Source of the DNA: Phycisphaerales bacterium
GTDB taxonomy: Bacteria > Planctomycetota > Phycisphaerae > Sedimentisphaerales > Anaerobacaceae
DNA: 64,000 nucleotides
Direction of reading: 5' to 3'
Assembly: GCA_020352515.1 (NCBI GenBank)
Contig: CP070678.1
Location: 5,133,191-5,197,190 of the forward strand
The first letter of the stretch is position 1, and every line of letters starts with the position of its first letter. The notes beneath the pieces were generated by a model. The model did not search any database. It worked only from the letters and a program-made list of their open reading frames with translations, and had not been told where the DNA came from. Position numbers and translations under genes: made by a program. This document shows, in pieces, positions 8,542-18,161 of the stretch.

Positions 8542-8559
8542 AAAAAACGGCCTCAGCCG
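8542..8559 (-). terminator. Short terminator-like hairpin at the end of the yggS-type gene
   Basis: On the minus strand CGGC-TGAG-GCCG is followed immediately by TTTTTT. The stem is only 4 bp and its loop contains the stop codon, so termination may be weak. The 250 bases between this gene and the phosphatase show no other feature. Confidence 0.4.
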
Positions 8560-9275
8560 GCGAAAATCGCCGAGCCGATCCTGAGAATAGTCGCCCCTTC
8601 CTCTATGGCGACTTCGTAGTCCGAGCTCATCCCCATACTCAGCTCGGTAAACCGGGGACCGACGATCCGCTCGCCCCGCATCTCAACAAAAAGCTCCCTC
8701 GCCCGCACAAAGCATCCCCGAACGACGCTTTTGCGGTGGGTCAAAGGCGCCATCGTCATAAGTCCTGCCAGCTCAATGTTGGGCAGCGTCTCAATCTGCT
8801 CAGCCAGATGTGTCGCCGCGCCGACAGGAACACCGTACTTCTGGGGCTCGTTGGATGTGTTGACCTGTAAGAGCACTTTCGAGACAACGTTCATCTTGGC
8901 CGCCGCCGAGCTTATTTCTTCGGCCAGCCGAAGAGTGTCCACCGAATGTATGAGAGAGGCTATCGGGAGGACATGGCGGACCTTGTTACGCTGCAGATGC
9001 CCTATCATGTGCCAGTTTACCTTGCTGACGGGCCCCGAATTCTCCTGACCTTCCTCCAGGAAACAGCTCACCTGACCGGACACCTTCTTGAGCTGCTGAA
9101 CGCGGTTTTCTCCGAGGTCGGTCACGCCCAGTCGAATAACCTCTTTCACAGCCTCAATGGCGGCCGATTTGGTTACCACTACAAGCTTGATATCACCAAA
9201 ATCCCGGCCCGCACGCGTACAAGCGGACCTAATCGCATCTTTTACAAGCTTTATTCGTTCGGATATTTTCGCCAT
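8553..9275 (-). CDS. YggS/PROSC-family pyridoxal-phosphate homeostasis protein
   Basis: A single-domain fold III PLP protein of 240 residues. The PLP lysine is in LVVVTKSAA, followed by LGENRVQQL, HMIGHLQRNKV, VLLQVNTSNEPQKYGV, LMTMAPL and the C-terminal FTELSMGMSSDYEVAI and TILRIGSAIFG phosphate-binding region, all diagnostic for the YggS/PLPBP family. The family has no known catalytic turnover; it buffers PLP and influences amino-acid pools. It appears monocistronic, with about 720 bp of non-coding DNA upstream. Confidence 0.93.
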   Translation of the reverse strand: MAKISERIKLVKDAIRSACTRAGRDFGDIKLVVVTKSAAIEAVKEVIRLGVTDLGENRVQQLKKVSGQVSCFLEEGQENSGPVSKVNWHMIGHLQRNKVRHVLPIASLIHSVDTLRLAEEISSAAAKMNVVSKVLLQVNTSNEPQKYGVPVGAATHLAEQIETLPNIELAGLMTMAPLTHRKSVVRGCFVRARELFVEMRGERIVGPRFTELSMGMSSDYEVAIEEGATILRIGSAIFAG

Positions 9276-9701
9276 AATAAGGAACGGTCAGAATCAAAAC
9301 CAGGAACCGGGCCTGCTGCACTTCTAAGAGCCTCAGCATATCAGGCCAAAAAAATTTTTCCAGCATAAAAGTGTCAAGGCGGAATTTTCGGCCGTATTTT
9401 CTGACCTGAAGCGCCCGAGCAAATCTTCGGCCCTTGCCCGGGTCACGCCCGCAACCGCCGCCATGTGCCGCCATTAGGGATTGGCCGGGCGCCGTTTCTC
9501 AACGCAAGCTGCATGAGGGCCGAGCGTAGGAGCCGCCGGGGGACCTCCGGGCCTGTCACATCCAGGCTGCGGGTGTAAGAACCCCTGCAACTCGACCCAA
9601 GGAATCTACCCCGATTGGAGTATATTCTTGGGCATTTTTACAGTTCTGCGCCCTTTCCGGGGTCTCGTGGCGGAAAAAATGCACGAAAAGTGATTTTTGA
9701 C
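9276..9701. other. Intergenic DNA upstream of the yggS-type gene
   Basis: No supported gene. Open frames on the minus strand here are arginine/glycine/proline-rich with no family resemblance and no Shine-Dalgarno sequence. A stretch near 9345-9365 is A/T-rich (AAAAAAATTTTT) and may be part of the yggS-type promoter, but no convincing -35/-10 pair was found. Confidence 0.5.
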
Positions 9702-9730
9702 TTGCATTTCGTCGTCGCAGCCTGTATAAT
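9702..9730 (+). promoter_or_regulatory. Strong promoter with no protein gene downstream
   Basis: TTGCAT (9702-9707), 17-base spacer and exact TATAAT (9725-9730) on the plus strand. Transcription would begin near 9737. The genes on both sides are on the minus strand, so this promoter must serve a separate transcript. A second possible promoter, TTGACA-N17-TAGTTT, lies at 9788-9816. Confidence 0.65.
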
Positions 9731-9736
9731 TCCTGT

Positions 9737-9937
9737 GTTGGTGTGGGCCAGGGAGAAAGGCCCCGTAAATTTTTCTTGGTTTTTTGTTTGACAGGATTGT
9801 CGGCAGTTGTTAGTTTCTTCGTGACTTTGGTTCTTTGAGAATTGAAATGATGCTGCTTCGGGCAGCTTACGAACCTCGGCGAGGCAGTGTGGTACACCGG
9901 TCTCCCCCCCAGCCGGTCCCACCACCTCGCCTTTTTT
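9737..9937 (+). ncRNA. Candidate structured small RNA of about 200 nt
   Basis: Bounded by a TTGCAT-N17-TATAAT promoter and a strong intrinsic terminator on the same strand, with no credible reading frame. Internal structure includes GGGCC/GGCCC (9745-9763) and a UUCGG-capped hairpin GCTGC-TTCGG-GCAGC (9852-9866). The 5' segment GGTGTGGGCC could pair with GGTCCCACCACC near the 3' end, giving a long closed rod as in 6S RNA, but I cannot match it to any RNA family. The sequence TTCTTTGAGAATTGAA (9831-9846) resembles the boxA-like segment found in some rRNA leaders. The start site is inferred from promoter spacing. Confidence 0.5.
9878..9937 (+). terminator. Intrinsic terminator of the small RNA candidate
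   Basis: GGCGAGG (9878-9884) pairs with CCTCGCC (9925-9931), with additional inner pairing of ACCGG/CCGGT, followed directly by six T (9932-9937). On the minus strand the hairpin is preceded, not followed, by the A/T run, so it ends only a plus-strand transcript. Confidence 0.75.
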
Positions 9938-9994
9938 ATGCGCACACCGAACACCTCGGCGCAGGTAAACGTCCTGCGGCCCCGCCTCGCTGTG

Positions 9995-10405
9995 CTATTG
10001 CCCTCGCACCTGCACAATCACCCTTCTGTTCCGGGGACCGTCGAACTCACAGAAGAAGATGCCCTGCCATGTCCCGAGATCGAGTGACCTGTCGCGTATC
10101 AGCACCTGCCTGCTGCAGCCGAGTAGCGAGCTTTTGCAATGAGAGTCGGAATTGCCCTCCGAGTGACGATAGTCCGCCCGCGAACGGGGGATAAGCTCCT
10201 CCAGGGTCAGAAGTATATCGTGCGGCACGGACGGGTCGGCGTTTTCGTTTATGGTGACGGCCGCGGTCGTGTGGGGACAATAGACTATCGCGTCGCCGTC
10301 CGCGATGCCGGATTCGCTGACAATCGAGCCGACCCGGGCGGTGATGTCTATCATCTGGTTTCGGCCTTTGGTGCTTATTCGAAAATCTCTCTGCACGATC
10401 TTCAT
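9995..10405 (-). CDS. YjbQ/UPF0047-family protein
   Basis: A 136-residue protein with the two family hallmarks: HTTAAVTINENADPSVPHDI (putative active-site histidine and carboxylates) and GTWQGIFFCEFDGPRNRR near the C terminus. The family is annotated as secondary thiamine-phosphate synthase from weak in-vitro activity; the true role is unsettled. ATG 10405 is chosen over an in-frame GTG at 10414 because AAAGGG is 8 bases upstream of the ATG but abuts the GTG. It follows argS with 12 bp between stop and start and is the last gene of an rsfS-argS-yjbQ unit. Confidence 0.88.
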   Translation of the reverse strand: MKIVQRDFRISTKGRNQMIDITARVGSIVSESGIADGDAIVYCPHTTAAVTINENADPSVPHDILLTLEELIPRSRADYRHSEGNSDSHCKSSLLGCSRQVLIRDRSLDLGTWQGIFFCEFDGPRNRRVIVQVRGQ

Positions 10406-10417
10406 CGCTTTCACCCT

Positions 10418-12496
10418 TTACATCTGTTCCACAACTTCGATGCCCAGAAGCTCGCTCAGGCCGTGCCTTATCGTCCCGGCGGTCAGGTCGCAGAGCAGCA
10501 GTCTCGTGGGCCTCTTGTCCGGCCCGGCCGTCAGGACCGGGCAGTCCGTGTAGAACGCGCTGAATTTCTGCGCCAGCTCGTAGAGATAGGCAGTCATGTA
10601 GTTGGGGCGGTAGTCACCCGCGGCTGCCTCTATCGCCTCGCCGTAACGAATCAGGTGTTTGGCTAAGTCCAGCTCGGCCCGCTCGCTCAGGTTCAAGGAT
10701 GTCACGCCCGCAAGCTCGGTCTCGATGTCAACGTCCCTGCTCTGGGCCTTTCGCTCGATGGATTTTATCCGCGCGTAGGCGTACTGCATATAAGGCGCGG
10801 TGTTGCCCTCCAGCGCCAGCATCTTGTCGAAGCTGAATACATAGTCGCTCGTGCGGTTGTTTGAGTAGTCCGCATACTTGACGGCGCCGATGCCGACCGC
10901 CTGAGCGATTTCGTCTTTCCTGCCCGCAGGCAGCTCCGGGTTCTTCTGCTCGACGACCTCACGAGCCCGGCCAACGGCCTCATCAAGCAGCTCTTTCAAT
11001 TTGACGTTCTCTCCGGAGCGGGTCTTGAGCGGCGTGCCATCCTCGCCAAGAATGCTGCCGAACACAACGTGCTTGAGGTCGATGTTCTCTGTCGGCCACC
11101 CGCCCTTTCGCCAGATATCCTCTTCCAGGCGCGCGGCCTTCCTCGCCACCGCAAAGAGCATCTCAAAATGCAGCTTCTGCCGGGCATCGGTCACATACAC
11201 TATGGCATCGGCCCCCAATTCACCCACCCGATACCGCAGCGCCGCCAAATCCGTCGTCGCATAAAGATACGCCCCATCGCTCTTCTGAATAATAAACGGC
11301 AGGGGCTCGCCATCCTTGTTGCTGAAATCCTCCGGAAATGCGCAAACCGCCCCGTCCGACTCGACCGCAAGCCCTTCATCCTCTGAGTCTTTCAGCGCCT
11401 TTAAGTCTTTCACCACCTTTGGAAGTCTGTCATTGTAAAAGCTCTCGCCGCGAACATGGCTGTCATCCAAAGTGACACCAAGCAGCCTGTATATTTCGTT
11501 GCACTCGCTTAAGGTCTTTTTGATTAGATATCGCCAGACCTCTTGTTCTTGCTGATTGTCCTTTCCCTTCTTCTGCAGCATGGCTGTCACATGACGTGAG
11601 AGGTACTCATAAGGGATAGGTCTCTCGCGCCACTCATTCGTTTCCGGGTCGCGCTCGCGAATCGGTATAAGGAGCCCCATTCCTGCGATAGCGTCCTCGA
11701 ACTGACTCACGTACTGGTAAGAGGTCTCAATCTCCTCAAGCTCAACATCTTCCTCACCACCAAGAAGCTTTTGCACGAACGGCCAAAACACTTTCAGACC
11801 GTCTCCAAGCTCGCGCACAAAGTCCGCACGCCAATCGCCCGCGTGCCGCTCGCACCGTGACTGACACAGGGTCGCTAACTTGGCCTTATCCTTCGCATGA
11901 GCGTGAAGCTCCGCAAGCTCTTCTCGGTAGTATAGTTCCCTCTGGTTCCTTCCCATGCCTATATGCCACAAGCCGAGAAACGCCCTTCCGAACTGTGTTC
12001 CCCAGTCGCCGACGTGGTTCTGCCGAATGACGTTGTGGCCGAGGCATTCGAGTATTCGGCAGATGCAGTCGCCGAGGATTGTGCTCCTCAGGTGTCCCAC
12101 GTGCATCTGCTTGGCGATGTTGGGGCTTGAGAAATCGACCACGACGGTCTTCGGCTCGGTCGTTTCTGCGATACCGAGTCCGGCCCGGTCCCGGTTGACC
12201 TCCAGCAGCCTCCCGGCGACAAAGCCGGCCTTCAGGCGCAGGTTGATAAAGCCGGGCCCTGCAACCTCGGGCGGGTCGCACATGTCACCGAAATCGAGCT
12301 TTGCCGCGACCTCTTCAGCTAACTTGCGCGGGTTAGTCTTGAGCCTCTTGGCCAGCGCCATAACGCCGTTGGCCTGATAGTCGCCGAACTTCGGATCGGT
12401 CGCCGGCCTCACAAAGGCCGCGCAGCCGGCCTCCCCGCCGGCCCGCTCCATCGCCTCCGATATCCGCCGCTCAAGTATATCTAAAACCGTCTTCAT
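10418..12496 (-). CDS. argS: Arginyl-tRNA synthetase
   Basis: Class I enzyme charging tRNA-Arg. The N-terminal tRNA-binding domain is followed by the HIGH equivalent HVGHLRSTILGD (about residue 129), a Rossmann catalytic core with TDARQKLHFEML, the KMSK-region equivalent TPLKTRSGENVKL, and a C-terminal DALR anticodon-binding domain (TAPYMQYAYARI onward). At 692 residues it is over 100 longer than typical bacterial ArgRS. The extra sequence lies mainly between the HIGH region and the second half of the Rossmann core (residues about 170-330). Upstream rsfS is 63 bp away. Confidence 0.95.
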   Translation of the reverse strand: MKTVLDILERRISEAMERAGGEAGCAAFVRPATDPKFGDYQANGVMALAKRLKTNPRKLAEEVAAKLDFGDMCDPPEVAGPGFINLRLKAGFVAGRLLEVNRDRAGLGIAETTEPKTVVVDFSSPNIAKQMHVGHLRSTILGDCICRILECLGHNVIRQNHVGDWGTQFGRAFLGLWHIGMGRNQRELYYREELAELHAHAKDKAKLATLCQSRCERHAGDWRADFVRELGDGLKVFWPFVQKLLGGEEDVELEEIETSYQYVSQFEDAIAGMGLLIPIRERDPETNEWRERPIPYEYLSRHVTAMLQKKGKDNQQEQEVWRYLIKKTLSECNEIYRLLGVTLDDSHVRGESFYNDRLPKVVKDLKALKDSEDEGLAVESDGAVCAFPEDFSNKDGEPLPFIIQKSDGAYLYATTDLAALRYRVGELGADAIVYVTDARQKLHFEMLFAVARKAARLEEDIWRKGGWPTENIDLKHVVFGSILGEDGTPLKTRSGENVKLKELLDEAVGRAREVVEQKNPELPAGRKDEIAQAVGIGAVKYADYSNNRTSDYVFSFDKMLALEGNTAPYMQYAYARIKSIERKAQSRDVDIETELAGVTSLNLSERAELDLAKHLIRYGEAIEAAAGDYRPNYMTAYLYELAQKFSAFYTDCPVLTAGPDKRPTRLLLCDLTAGTIRHGLSELLGIEVVEQM

Positions 12497-12559
12497 TTCC
12501 GTCCAACCGCAAATTCGCCTTCGCCACCGAGATAAGGGGACCGCAGAGCGAGCACAACA

Positions 12560-12934
12560 TCAGCTACTCTCCGGCCGAGAGTAATCGAGGCGTTCGGCGT
12601 CACCCCAGAGCAGCTCGAGGTCGTAATAGTCGCGATATTCGCTGTCGAAGATGTGCACCACCACGTCGATGTAATCGAGCAGAATCCACCGCCCCTGCTC
12701 GTAGCCGGCCCGTCCAAAACGCCGCAGGCCAAGCTGCCGTGCGGCATCGCCTATCTCATCGGCCACCGTCCGCATCTGCCTGTCGCTCGTACCCGTGGCA
12801 ATCACAAAATAATCCGTCGCCGGCGATTTGCCCTTCAAGTCCAGAACGACAATATCACTGCAATGCCGCCCCGCAGCCAGCCTTGCTGCCGAAAGTGCAA
12901 ATTCCTTCGCAGTCCCGGTACCTTTCTCTGCCAA
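12560..12934 (-). CDS. rsfS: Ribosomal silencing factor RsfS (Iojap family)
   Basis: A 124-residue single-domain protein. [30 protein letters not shown] and [25 protein letters not shown] are the characteristic Iojap strands and helix, ending in [10 protein letters not shown]. RsfS binds ribosomal protein L14 and blocks subunit joining under nutrient limitation. It is often next to nadD, which here lies elsewhere in the window. It starts a unit with argS and yjbQ, separated from hppA by an intrinsic terminator. Confidence 0.94.
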   Translation of the reverse strand: MAEKGTGTAKEFALSAARLAAGRHCSDIVVLDLKGKSPATDYFVIATGTSDRQMRTVADEIGDAARQLGLRRFGRAGYEQGRWILLDYIDVVVHIFDSEYRDYYDLELLWGDAERLDYSRPESS

Positions 12935-12954
12935 TATCCTGTATCCTCATCTCA

Positions 12955-12985
12955 AATCAAAAAGGGGCAGCCGCCAGGCTGCCCC
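12955..12985 (-). terminator. Intrinsic terminator of hppA
   Basis: On the minus strand a perfect 9-bp stem (GGGGCAGCC / GGCTGCCCC) with a 4-base loop is followed by TTTTTGATTT. It lies 90 bases after the hppA stop and just upstream of rsfS, separating the two transcription units. Confidence 0.85.
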
Positions 12986-13074
12986 GATAGAGTACACCCG
13001 CAAGCCGTCCGCGTCAACCGCCCGGCTCACACGCACGAGGCCCACTGTGCAATCAACACAAACCACGAGCCGGA

Positions 13075-15510
13075 TCACTTGCCGCCCAGACCAAGCCAAC
13101 TGCTGATCTGGGGAGCGAACTTGACAACCACGCCCGAAAAGACCACGCTGACCATCGTCATCAGCTTGATAAGGATGTTCAGGCTCGGGCCGGAAGTATC
13201 CTTGAACGGGTCGCCGACCGTATCGCCGATCACCGCCGCACCGTGCACCGGGTTCTTGCTGCCGTCGGGCAGCTTCTTGCCTCCATGGGCGCCCTTTTCG
13301 ATGTACTTCTTGGCGTTGTCCCACGCGCCGCCGGCGTTATTGAGGGTAATCGCAAGGACGAAACCGCAGCTCAAGCCCCCGGCCAGAAGCCCCATCACAC
13401 CGGCCACGTCAAGAAACAGGCCCGTCAGGACCGGTACGATAATCGCCAGAAGTGACGGCAGGATCATCTCCTTCTGGGCCCCGCGGGTGGATATTGAGAC
13501 GCATCTGGCATAATCAGGTGTTGCTTTGCCCTCCATGATGCCGGCGATTTCCTTGAACTGGCGGCGAACCTCGTTGACCATCGCCCCGGCAGCCCTGCCG
13601 ACGGCCTTCATCGTCATCGCACAGAACACGAATGCCATCATCGCCCCGATGAAAAGCCCGCAGATGAGCTTCGGGTTCATAATGTTCAGCCCGTACGCAT
13701 TGATGAAATCCATGATGGCCGCCGACTTGGCGTTTATCGCACCCTCGACACCGTCTGTGCCTGAGAACGCCATCTTTCCAACTCGATAGATGCCATCGCT
13801 GCTTTCAGAGGCGAGCCTTGCGATCCAAATCCGCACTTCCTCGATGTAGGCCGCCAGAAGCGCCATGGCGGTCAGGGCTGCAGAGCCTATCGCAAAGCCC
13901 TTGCCCGTCGCTGCGGTCGTATTGCCCAGCGCGTCGAGGGCGTCGGTCCTCTTCCTGACCTCCGGGCCCAGACCGCTCATCTCGGCGTTGCCGCCGGCAT
14001 TATCCGCTATCGGGCCGTATGCATCAGTCGCCAGGGTAATGCCAAGGGTGGCAAGCATCCCCACGGCCGCAAAGCCGATGCCGTAAAGACCCATCGAAAT
14101 GTCCGTAAAGCCCCCCGCAAGACCGAACGCAAACAGTATGCCGACCACTATCGTTATCACCGGCAGGCCCGCCGAGAACATGCCGGTCGCAAAACCGTCG
14201 ATAATCGTCGTTGCTGCGCCCATTTTGGCCTGCTCGGCGATGCCGCGGGTCGGCTTGTACTCATCCGACGTATAGTATTCGGTAAGCTGCCCTATTATCA
14301 CGCCGGCCAGAAGACCTGACACGACCGAGCCGCAGATGCCCCACGTAATCCAGCCGATTCCGGCCAGCAGCGCCACCGCCAAAAGAATCAGAACCGAGCT
14401 GCCCAGCGTCCCGAAGAGAAGCGCCCGCAGCAGGTTCTTCTGGCTGGCGTCCTCCTTGCAGCGCACCATGAAAATGCCCGCAATCGAGAGGATGATACCG
14501 AGCCCCGCCACAATCATCGGGGCGAGAACCGCTTTTAGCGGATCCATACCCCTGGCTGCAAGGGCCGCCGCCGGCAGTGCCGCACCGAGAGCGGCCGTCG
14601 CGAGTATCGAGCCGCAGTAGCTCTCGTACAAGTCGGCGCCCATCCCCGCAACGTCGCCGACGTTATCGCCCACGTTGTCCGCAATTGTGGCCGGGTTCCG
14701 CGGATCGTCCTCCGGAATACCCGCCTCGACCTTGCCAACCAGGTCCGCCCCGACGTCAGCGGCCTTGGTATATATGCCGCCGCCGACACGGGCAAAAAGC
14801 GCCTGCGTCGAGGCGCCCATCCCGAAAGTGATCATCGTCGTGGTAATCTCAACCAGCTTGTGCTCCGGATTCATCCCCGCCTTTACCAGAGTAAGGCCGA
14901 GAAACTCAATGCCCTTCTCCATGTGAGGGACTGTGTAAACCAGCTTGTCCAGTATCAGGTACCAAAGCGAAATATCCAGCAGGCCGAAGCCCACTACCAC
15001 GAGGCCCATGACCGAACCGGAGCGAAAGGCCACTTGAAGACCGCTGTTGAGGTTCTTGCTGGCGCCCTGGGCCGTCCGGGCCGAGGCGTTGGTAGCCGTC
15101 TTCATGCCCAAAAAGCCGCACAGGCCGCTGAAAAACCCGCCCGTCAGGAAGGCAACCGGAACAAAAGGATTTTGCACCCCCTTGTAGGCGCAGAACGCAA
15201 GAATCGCCAGGAGGATTACGAACACCAGCGTCACTACGCTGTACTGCCTGTACAGGTACGCATACGCCCCCTCGCGAACGTGCCTGGCTATCTCTATCAT
15301 CCTCTCGGTCCCTTCGGGCGCCTCCATCATCTTCTTATAGAAGTAGAAGGCAAAGCCCAGCGCCAGCAGTGAGCCGAGAGGGGCGATAAGCCAGACTAAC
15401 TGCGTGCCGCCCGTCGAGGTCGCCTCGCCGCCTCCTTCGCCCGCCATTGCCGCGCTGCTCAGGGCCAGTATCGGCGCCAAAAGGCCGAACGTGCTCTTGA
15501 GAATCTTCAC
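13075..15510 (-). CDS. hppA: Membrane-bound ion-pumping pyrophosphatase
   Basis: An integral membrane protein of about 16 helices (811 residues) that couples pyrophosphate hydrolysis to H+ or Na+ export. Diagnostic acidic motifs: [36 protein letters not shown] and [19 protein letters not shown]. The segment [18 protein letters not shown] has alanine where K+-independent enzymes have lysine, so this should be the K+-dependent class; H+ versus Na+ specificity cannot be read with confidence. GTG 15510 is the start: AAAGGAG lies 8 bases upstream and the product begins with a hydrophobic segment. The in-frame upstream ATG (15570) would put the Shine-Dalgarno inside the gene. Confidence 0.94.
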   Translation of the reverse strand: MKILKSTFGLLAPILALSSAAMAGEGGGEATSTGGTQLVWLIAPLGSLLALGFAFYFYKKMMEAPEGTERMIEIARHVREGAYAYLYRQYSVVTLVFVILLAILAFCAYKGVQNPFVPVAFLTGGFFSGLCGFLGMKTATNASARTAQGASKNLNSGLQVAFRSGSVMGLVVVGFGLLDISLWYLILDKLVYTVPHMEKGIEFLGLTLVKAGMNPEHKLVEITTTMITFGMGASTQALFARVGGGIYTKAADVGADLVGKVEAGIPEDDPRNPATIADNVGDNVGDVAGMGADLYESYCGSILATAALGAALPAAALAARGMDPLKAVLAPMIVAGLGIILSIAGIFMVRCKEDASQKNLLRALLFGTLGSSVLILLAVALLAGIGWITWGICGSVVSGLLAGVIIGQLTEYYTSDEYKPTRGIAEQAKMGAATTIIDGFATGMFSAGLPVITIVVGILFAFGLAGGFTDISMGLYGIGFAAVGMLATLGITLATDAYGPIADNAGGNAEMSGLGPEVRKRTDALDALGNTTAATGKGFAIGSAALTAMALLAAYIEEVRIWIARLASESSDGIYRVGKMAFSGTDGVEGAINAKSAAIMDFINAYGLNIMNPKLICGLFIGAMMAFVFCAMTMKAVGRAAGAMVNEVRRQFKEIAGIMEGKATPDYARCVSISTRGAQKEMILPSLLAIIVPVLTGLFLDVAGVMGLLAGGLSCGFVLAITLNNAGGAWDNAKKYIEKGAHGGKKLPDGSKNPVHGAAVIGDTVGDPFKDTSGPSLNILIKLMTMVSVVFSGVVVKFAPQISSWLGLGGK

Positions 15511-15716
15511 AGTAACTGCTCCTTTCAGACACAAGGTTTCACATACGGATATCACAGATGCAAAAGTCAAAGCAGTTTAACGAAAACAGAAGGCTTTTCA
15601 AGCGTTTTGTTCTCAAAAATGAAAAACCGCAGGCCGGATGCTTCTCGGAACCGCCGGCGCATACGGCATACTGTTTTCGGCCGACGCTGTTCGCCCAACA
15701 GTTCCGCTCAAGGACG

Positions 15717-16919
15717 CTAAGTGTGGTAATCGGCGTTGATTTCGACGTACTGCCTGCTCAAATCGCATCCGTAGCAGAAATCGCTGCACTTTCCCGCCCC
15801 CAGATCAACGGTTATCGTGTGTTCGCTCTGGCGGACCACCTTCGCCGCCTTCGCGGCGTCGAACTTCACAGGCGCCCCATTTCGAAAGACCGTGATTGAG
15901 TCCAGCTTGCAGGACAGCCTCGCCGGATTGAGCCTCACACCGGCCGAGCCGACCGCACATATAATCCTGCCCCAGTTCGGGTCCCCCCCGTGCACGGCGC
16001 ACTTAACCAGCGGATAATCCGCCACGGCCCTGGCCGCCTTCGCCGCCTCGGCCTTGGTTTTCGCACCGTTGACGACAACTTTGAACATCCGTGTGGCTCC
16101 CTCGGCGTCCAGCGCTATCTGCCTGGTCAAGTCGTCGCACAAATCCACAAGCGCCCTGGTGAAACCTCTGTACCTCGCGCTACGGTCGGCCATCGGCATA
16201 CTGCCCGCCAGACCCGATGCAAGGATCATAATCGTGTCGTTGGTGCTCTGATGGCCGTCAACGGTCAACCTGTTTAGCGAACCACCGACGGCATGATTGA
16301 GGGCCCTTGAAAGCAAGGGGCTGCTCAAGTTGGCGTCTGTCGTTATGAAACCAAGCGTCGTGGCCATGTTGGGCCCTATCATCCCCGCCCCCTTGACCGT
16401 CCCGGCAATCGTGATCTCGGCGCCCGATATCCTGAGCCGTCGCACCGCCTGCTTTACCCGCGTGTCGGTGGTCATTATCGCCCTGGCGAAATCCAGGCCG
16501 CCCGACTTCGAGGCCGAAAGCTCCGCAACCGCCTTTCGGATGCCGGCCGCCACCTTCCCCATCGGCAACTGCTCGCCTATTATCCCGGTCGAGGCAACCA
16601 GAACCTGCTCCGGGTCGGCTTCAATTTCCTTGGCGGCCAGCGCACACATCCTCTTTGCGTCGCGCACGCCTCTTTGCCCCGTGCACGCGTTGGCGTTGCC
16701 GGCATTCACAACTACCCCGTAAACCTCGGGCCTCTTTACATGCTCCCGGCATACCCGGACCGCGGCGGAATACACCTTGTTCGTTGTGAACATCGCCGCC
16801 GCTTTAGCTCCCGTCGGACAGACGAGCAGCCCCAGGTCCGGCTTGCCCGACCTCTTTATCCCGCAATGCAGACCCGCCGCCAGGAACCCCTTCGCCGCGG
16901 TGATCGTGTCATTCGTCAT
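15717..16919 (-). CDS. argJ: Bifunctional ornithine acetyltransferase / N-acetylglutamate synthase
   Basis: ArgJ recycles the acetyl group from N-acetylornithine to glutamate in arginine synthesis. The 400-residue precursor has the autocleavage motif KGAGMIGPNMATTLGF, in which the conserved threonine becomes the nucleophile after self-cleavage. Other family segments are TGIIGEQLPM, VDGHQSTNDT and GDPNWGRIICAVG. Length is typical. It lies downstream of argC and a nitrilase-family gene on the same strand with 179 bp in front of it. Confidence 0.95.
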   Translation of the reverse strand: MTNDTITAAKGFLAAGLHCGIKRSGKPDLGLLVCPTGAKAAAMFTTNKVYSAAVRVCREHVKRPEVYGVVVNAGNANACTGQRGVRDAKRMCALAAKEIEADPEQVLVASTGIIGEQLPMGKVAAGIRKAVAELSASKSGGLDFARAIMTTDTRVKQAVRRLRISGAEITIAGTVKGAGMIGPNMATTLGFITTDANLSSPLLSRALNHAVGGSLNRLTVDGHQSTNDTIMILASGLAGSMPMADRSARYRGFTRALVDLCDDLTRQIALDAEGATRMFKVVVNGAKTKAEAAKAARAVADYPLVKCAVHGGDPNWGRIICAVGSAGVRLNPARLSCKLDSITVFRNGAPVKFDAAKAAKVVRQSEHTITVDLGAGKCSDFCYGCDLSRQYVEINADYHT

Positions 16920-17098
16920 AATACATACCCATCTCTAACTCTTCCTTTCGCCAGGCTGTCCAACCTCGTCAACATCGCCCAAACGTCGTGCTCTTTATGC
17001 TTGAACCAGTCTCTTACTTCCTCTCTCATGTGCGCTGGATTATACTGCCGTGCAGCCTCGTTGGCCAGATGTTTTCGCCGGCTGGCCCCGGCCGTTGT

Positions 17099-17950
17099 CT
17101 AAAGACTCTTTGTGTCCCTTGTCCGCGGGTCGTCGATTGTCCCCGGCCCGTTGCTCAGGTCCCCCGCAACCGCCATATCCCGGAAACCGGCCATCGGGTC
17201 GTACAATCTGACGTTCAGATCGACCGTATTGACCATCATACCCGGGCGGTTCATTCTCAACTGCCGCACTATCTTTCCGTCCGGCCGAATAAAACACGAC
17301 GGATATGGTGAGTAGTAGCCGCTCGAATTGGCCATGCTCACCCAGAAGCGGTTCGTCGCCGCCCGACACTGCATCGTCTGCCGCATGATGTCCGTATGAA
17401 TGCTCGGGCCTTGCTGCCTAGCGTTGTAGAACGACTGGATGATGCAGTTGATCTTCCGTTTGTAAAGCTCCCGGTAAAGCTCGGGAAACCGCAGGTCGAA
17501 ACATATAAGCAGCGAACATCTCGCGCCGTTAATCACAAAGTCCACGAACCTGTTGCCCGGCGTCATCCGCCGCAGGTCCCCCGGCGTGCAGAAGCGCTTG
17601 TCGTACCGGTCGACGATCTGTCCCTTGGGATTGATCAGATACAGGCTGTTGTGCGGCTTGTTCGGCTCGGTCAGCCGGTGTGTGCTGCCCAGCGCTACCC
17701 ATATTCCCAGCTCGGCCGCCAGCGACATCACCTTCTCGCTTTCGCGCCTGAGCAGTCCCCAATCATATCCCTCGAAGTTCGGAAAGTCCGTCCCCACGTA
17801 CCCGCTCAACGCGCACTCGGAGAAATGCACAAGGTCGGCCCCGGCCCTACCCGCCTCGCCCATAAACTCGCCTATAATCCGCGAATTCCGCGTTATCGAC
17901 GCCCCAACCGCAAATTGACACGTCGCAACTTTCAACACACCGTCAGCCAT
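17099..17950 (-). CDS. Carbon-nitrogen hydrolase (nitrilase superfamily)
   Basis: A 283-residue cytoplasmic amidase-fold protein. The Glu-Lys-Cys triad is visible: E in VHFSECALSGY, K in RYDKRFCTPGD, C in LLICFDLRFPELY. Substrate is not predictable; N-carbamoylputrescine amidase, omega-amidase and related enzymes share this core. Position between argC and argJ suggests a link to nitrogen or arginine metabolism. ATG 17950 is preferred: GGAG sits 5 bases upstream, while an earlier in-frame ATG would add 22 residues with no homologous look. Confidence 0.88.
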   Translation of the reverse strand: MADGVLKVATCQFAVGASITRNSRIIGEFMGEAGRAGADLVHFSECALSGYVGTDFPNFEGYDWGLLRRESEKVMSLAAELGIWVALGSTHRLTEPNKPHNSLYLINPKGQIVDRYDKRFCTPGDLRRMTPGNRFVDFVINGARCSLLICFDLRFPELYRELYKRKINCIIQSFYNARQQGPSIHTDIMRQTMQCRAATNRFWVSMANSSGYYSPYPSCFIRPDGKIVRQLRMNRPGMMVNTVDLNVRLYDPMAGFRDMAVAGDLSNGPGTIDDPRTRDTKSL

Positions 17951-18161
17951 AACTGCTCCACCAGCAGAGACCCGGATCGACATTTCTAATGGTGCCCGCG
18001 AGACTCCCCCCATCATCGCAACCGTCCGCTCGAAGCCAGAGTCTTTACTCCACCAAGCAGAACGTTTGCCTTATCGCAGAGTACACCCTTCACAGAATTC
18101 AACGACCTGTTGCGCACCATCAAAAGGTCGTCTTTTAGATTATGAGATCGTATCAAAGGCG

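Noticed and set aside
9737..9937. Considered SRP RNA, tmRNA or RNase P RNA
   Set aside because: The conserved SRP loop, tmRNA tag-coding segment and RNase P core are not visible, so only an unclassified RNA is called.
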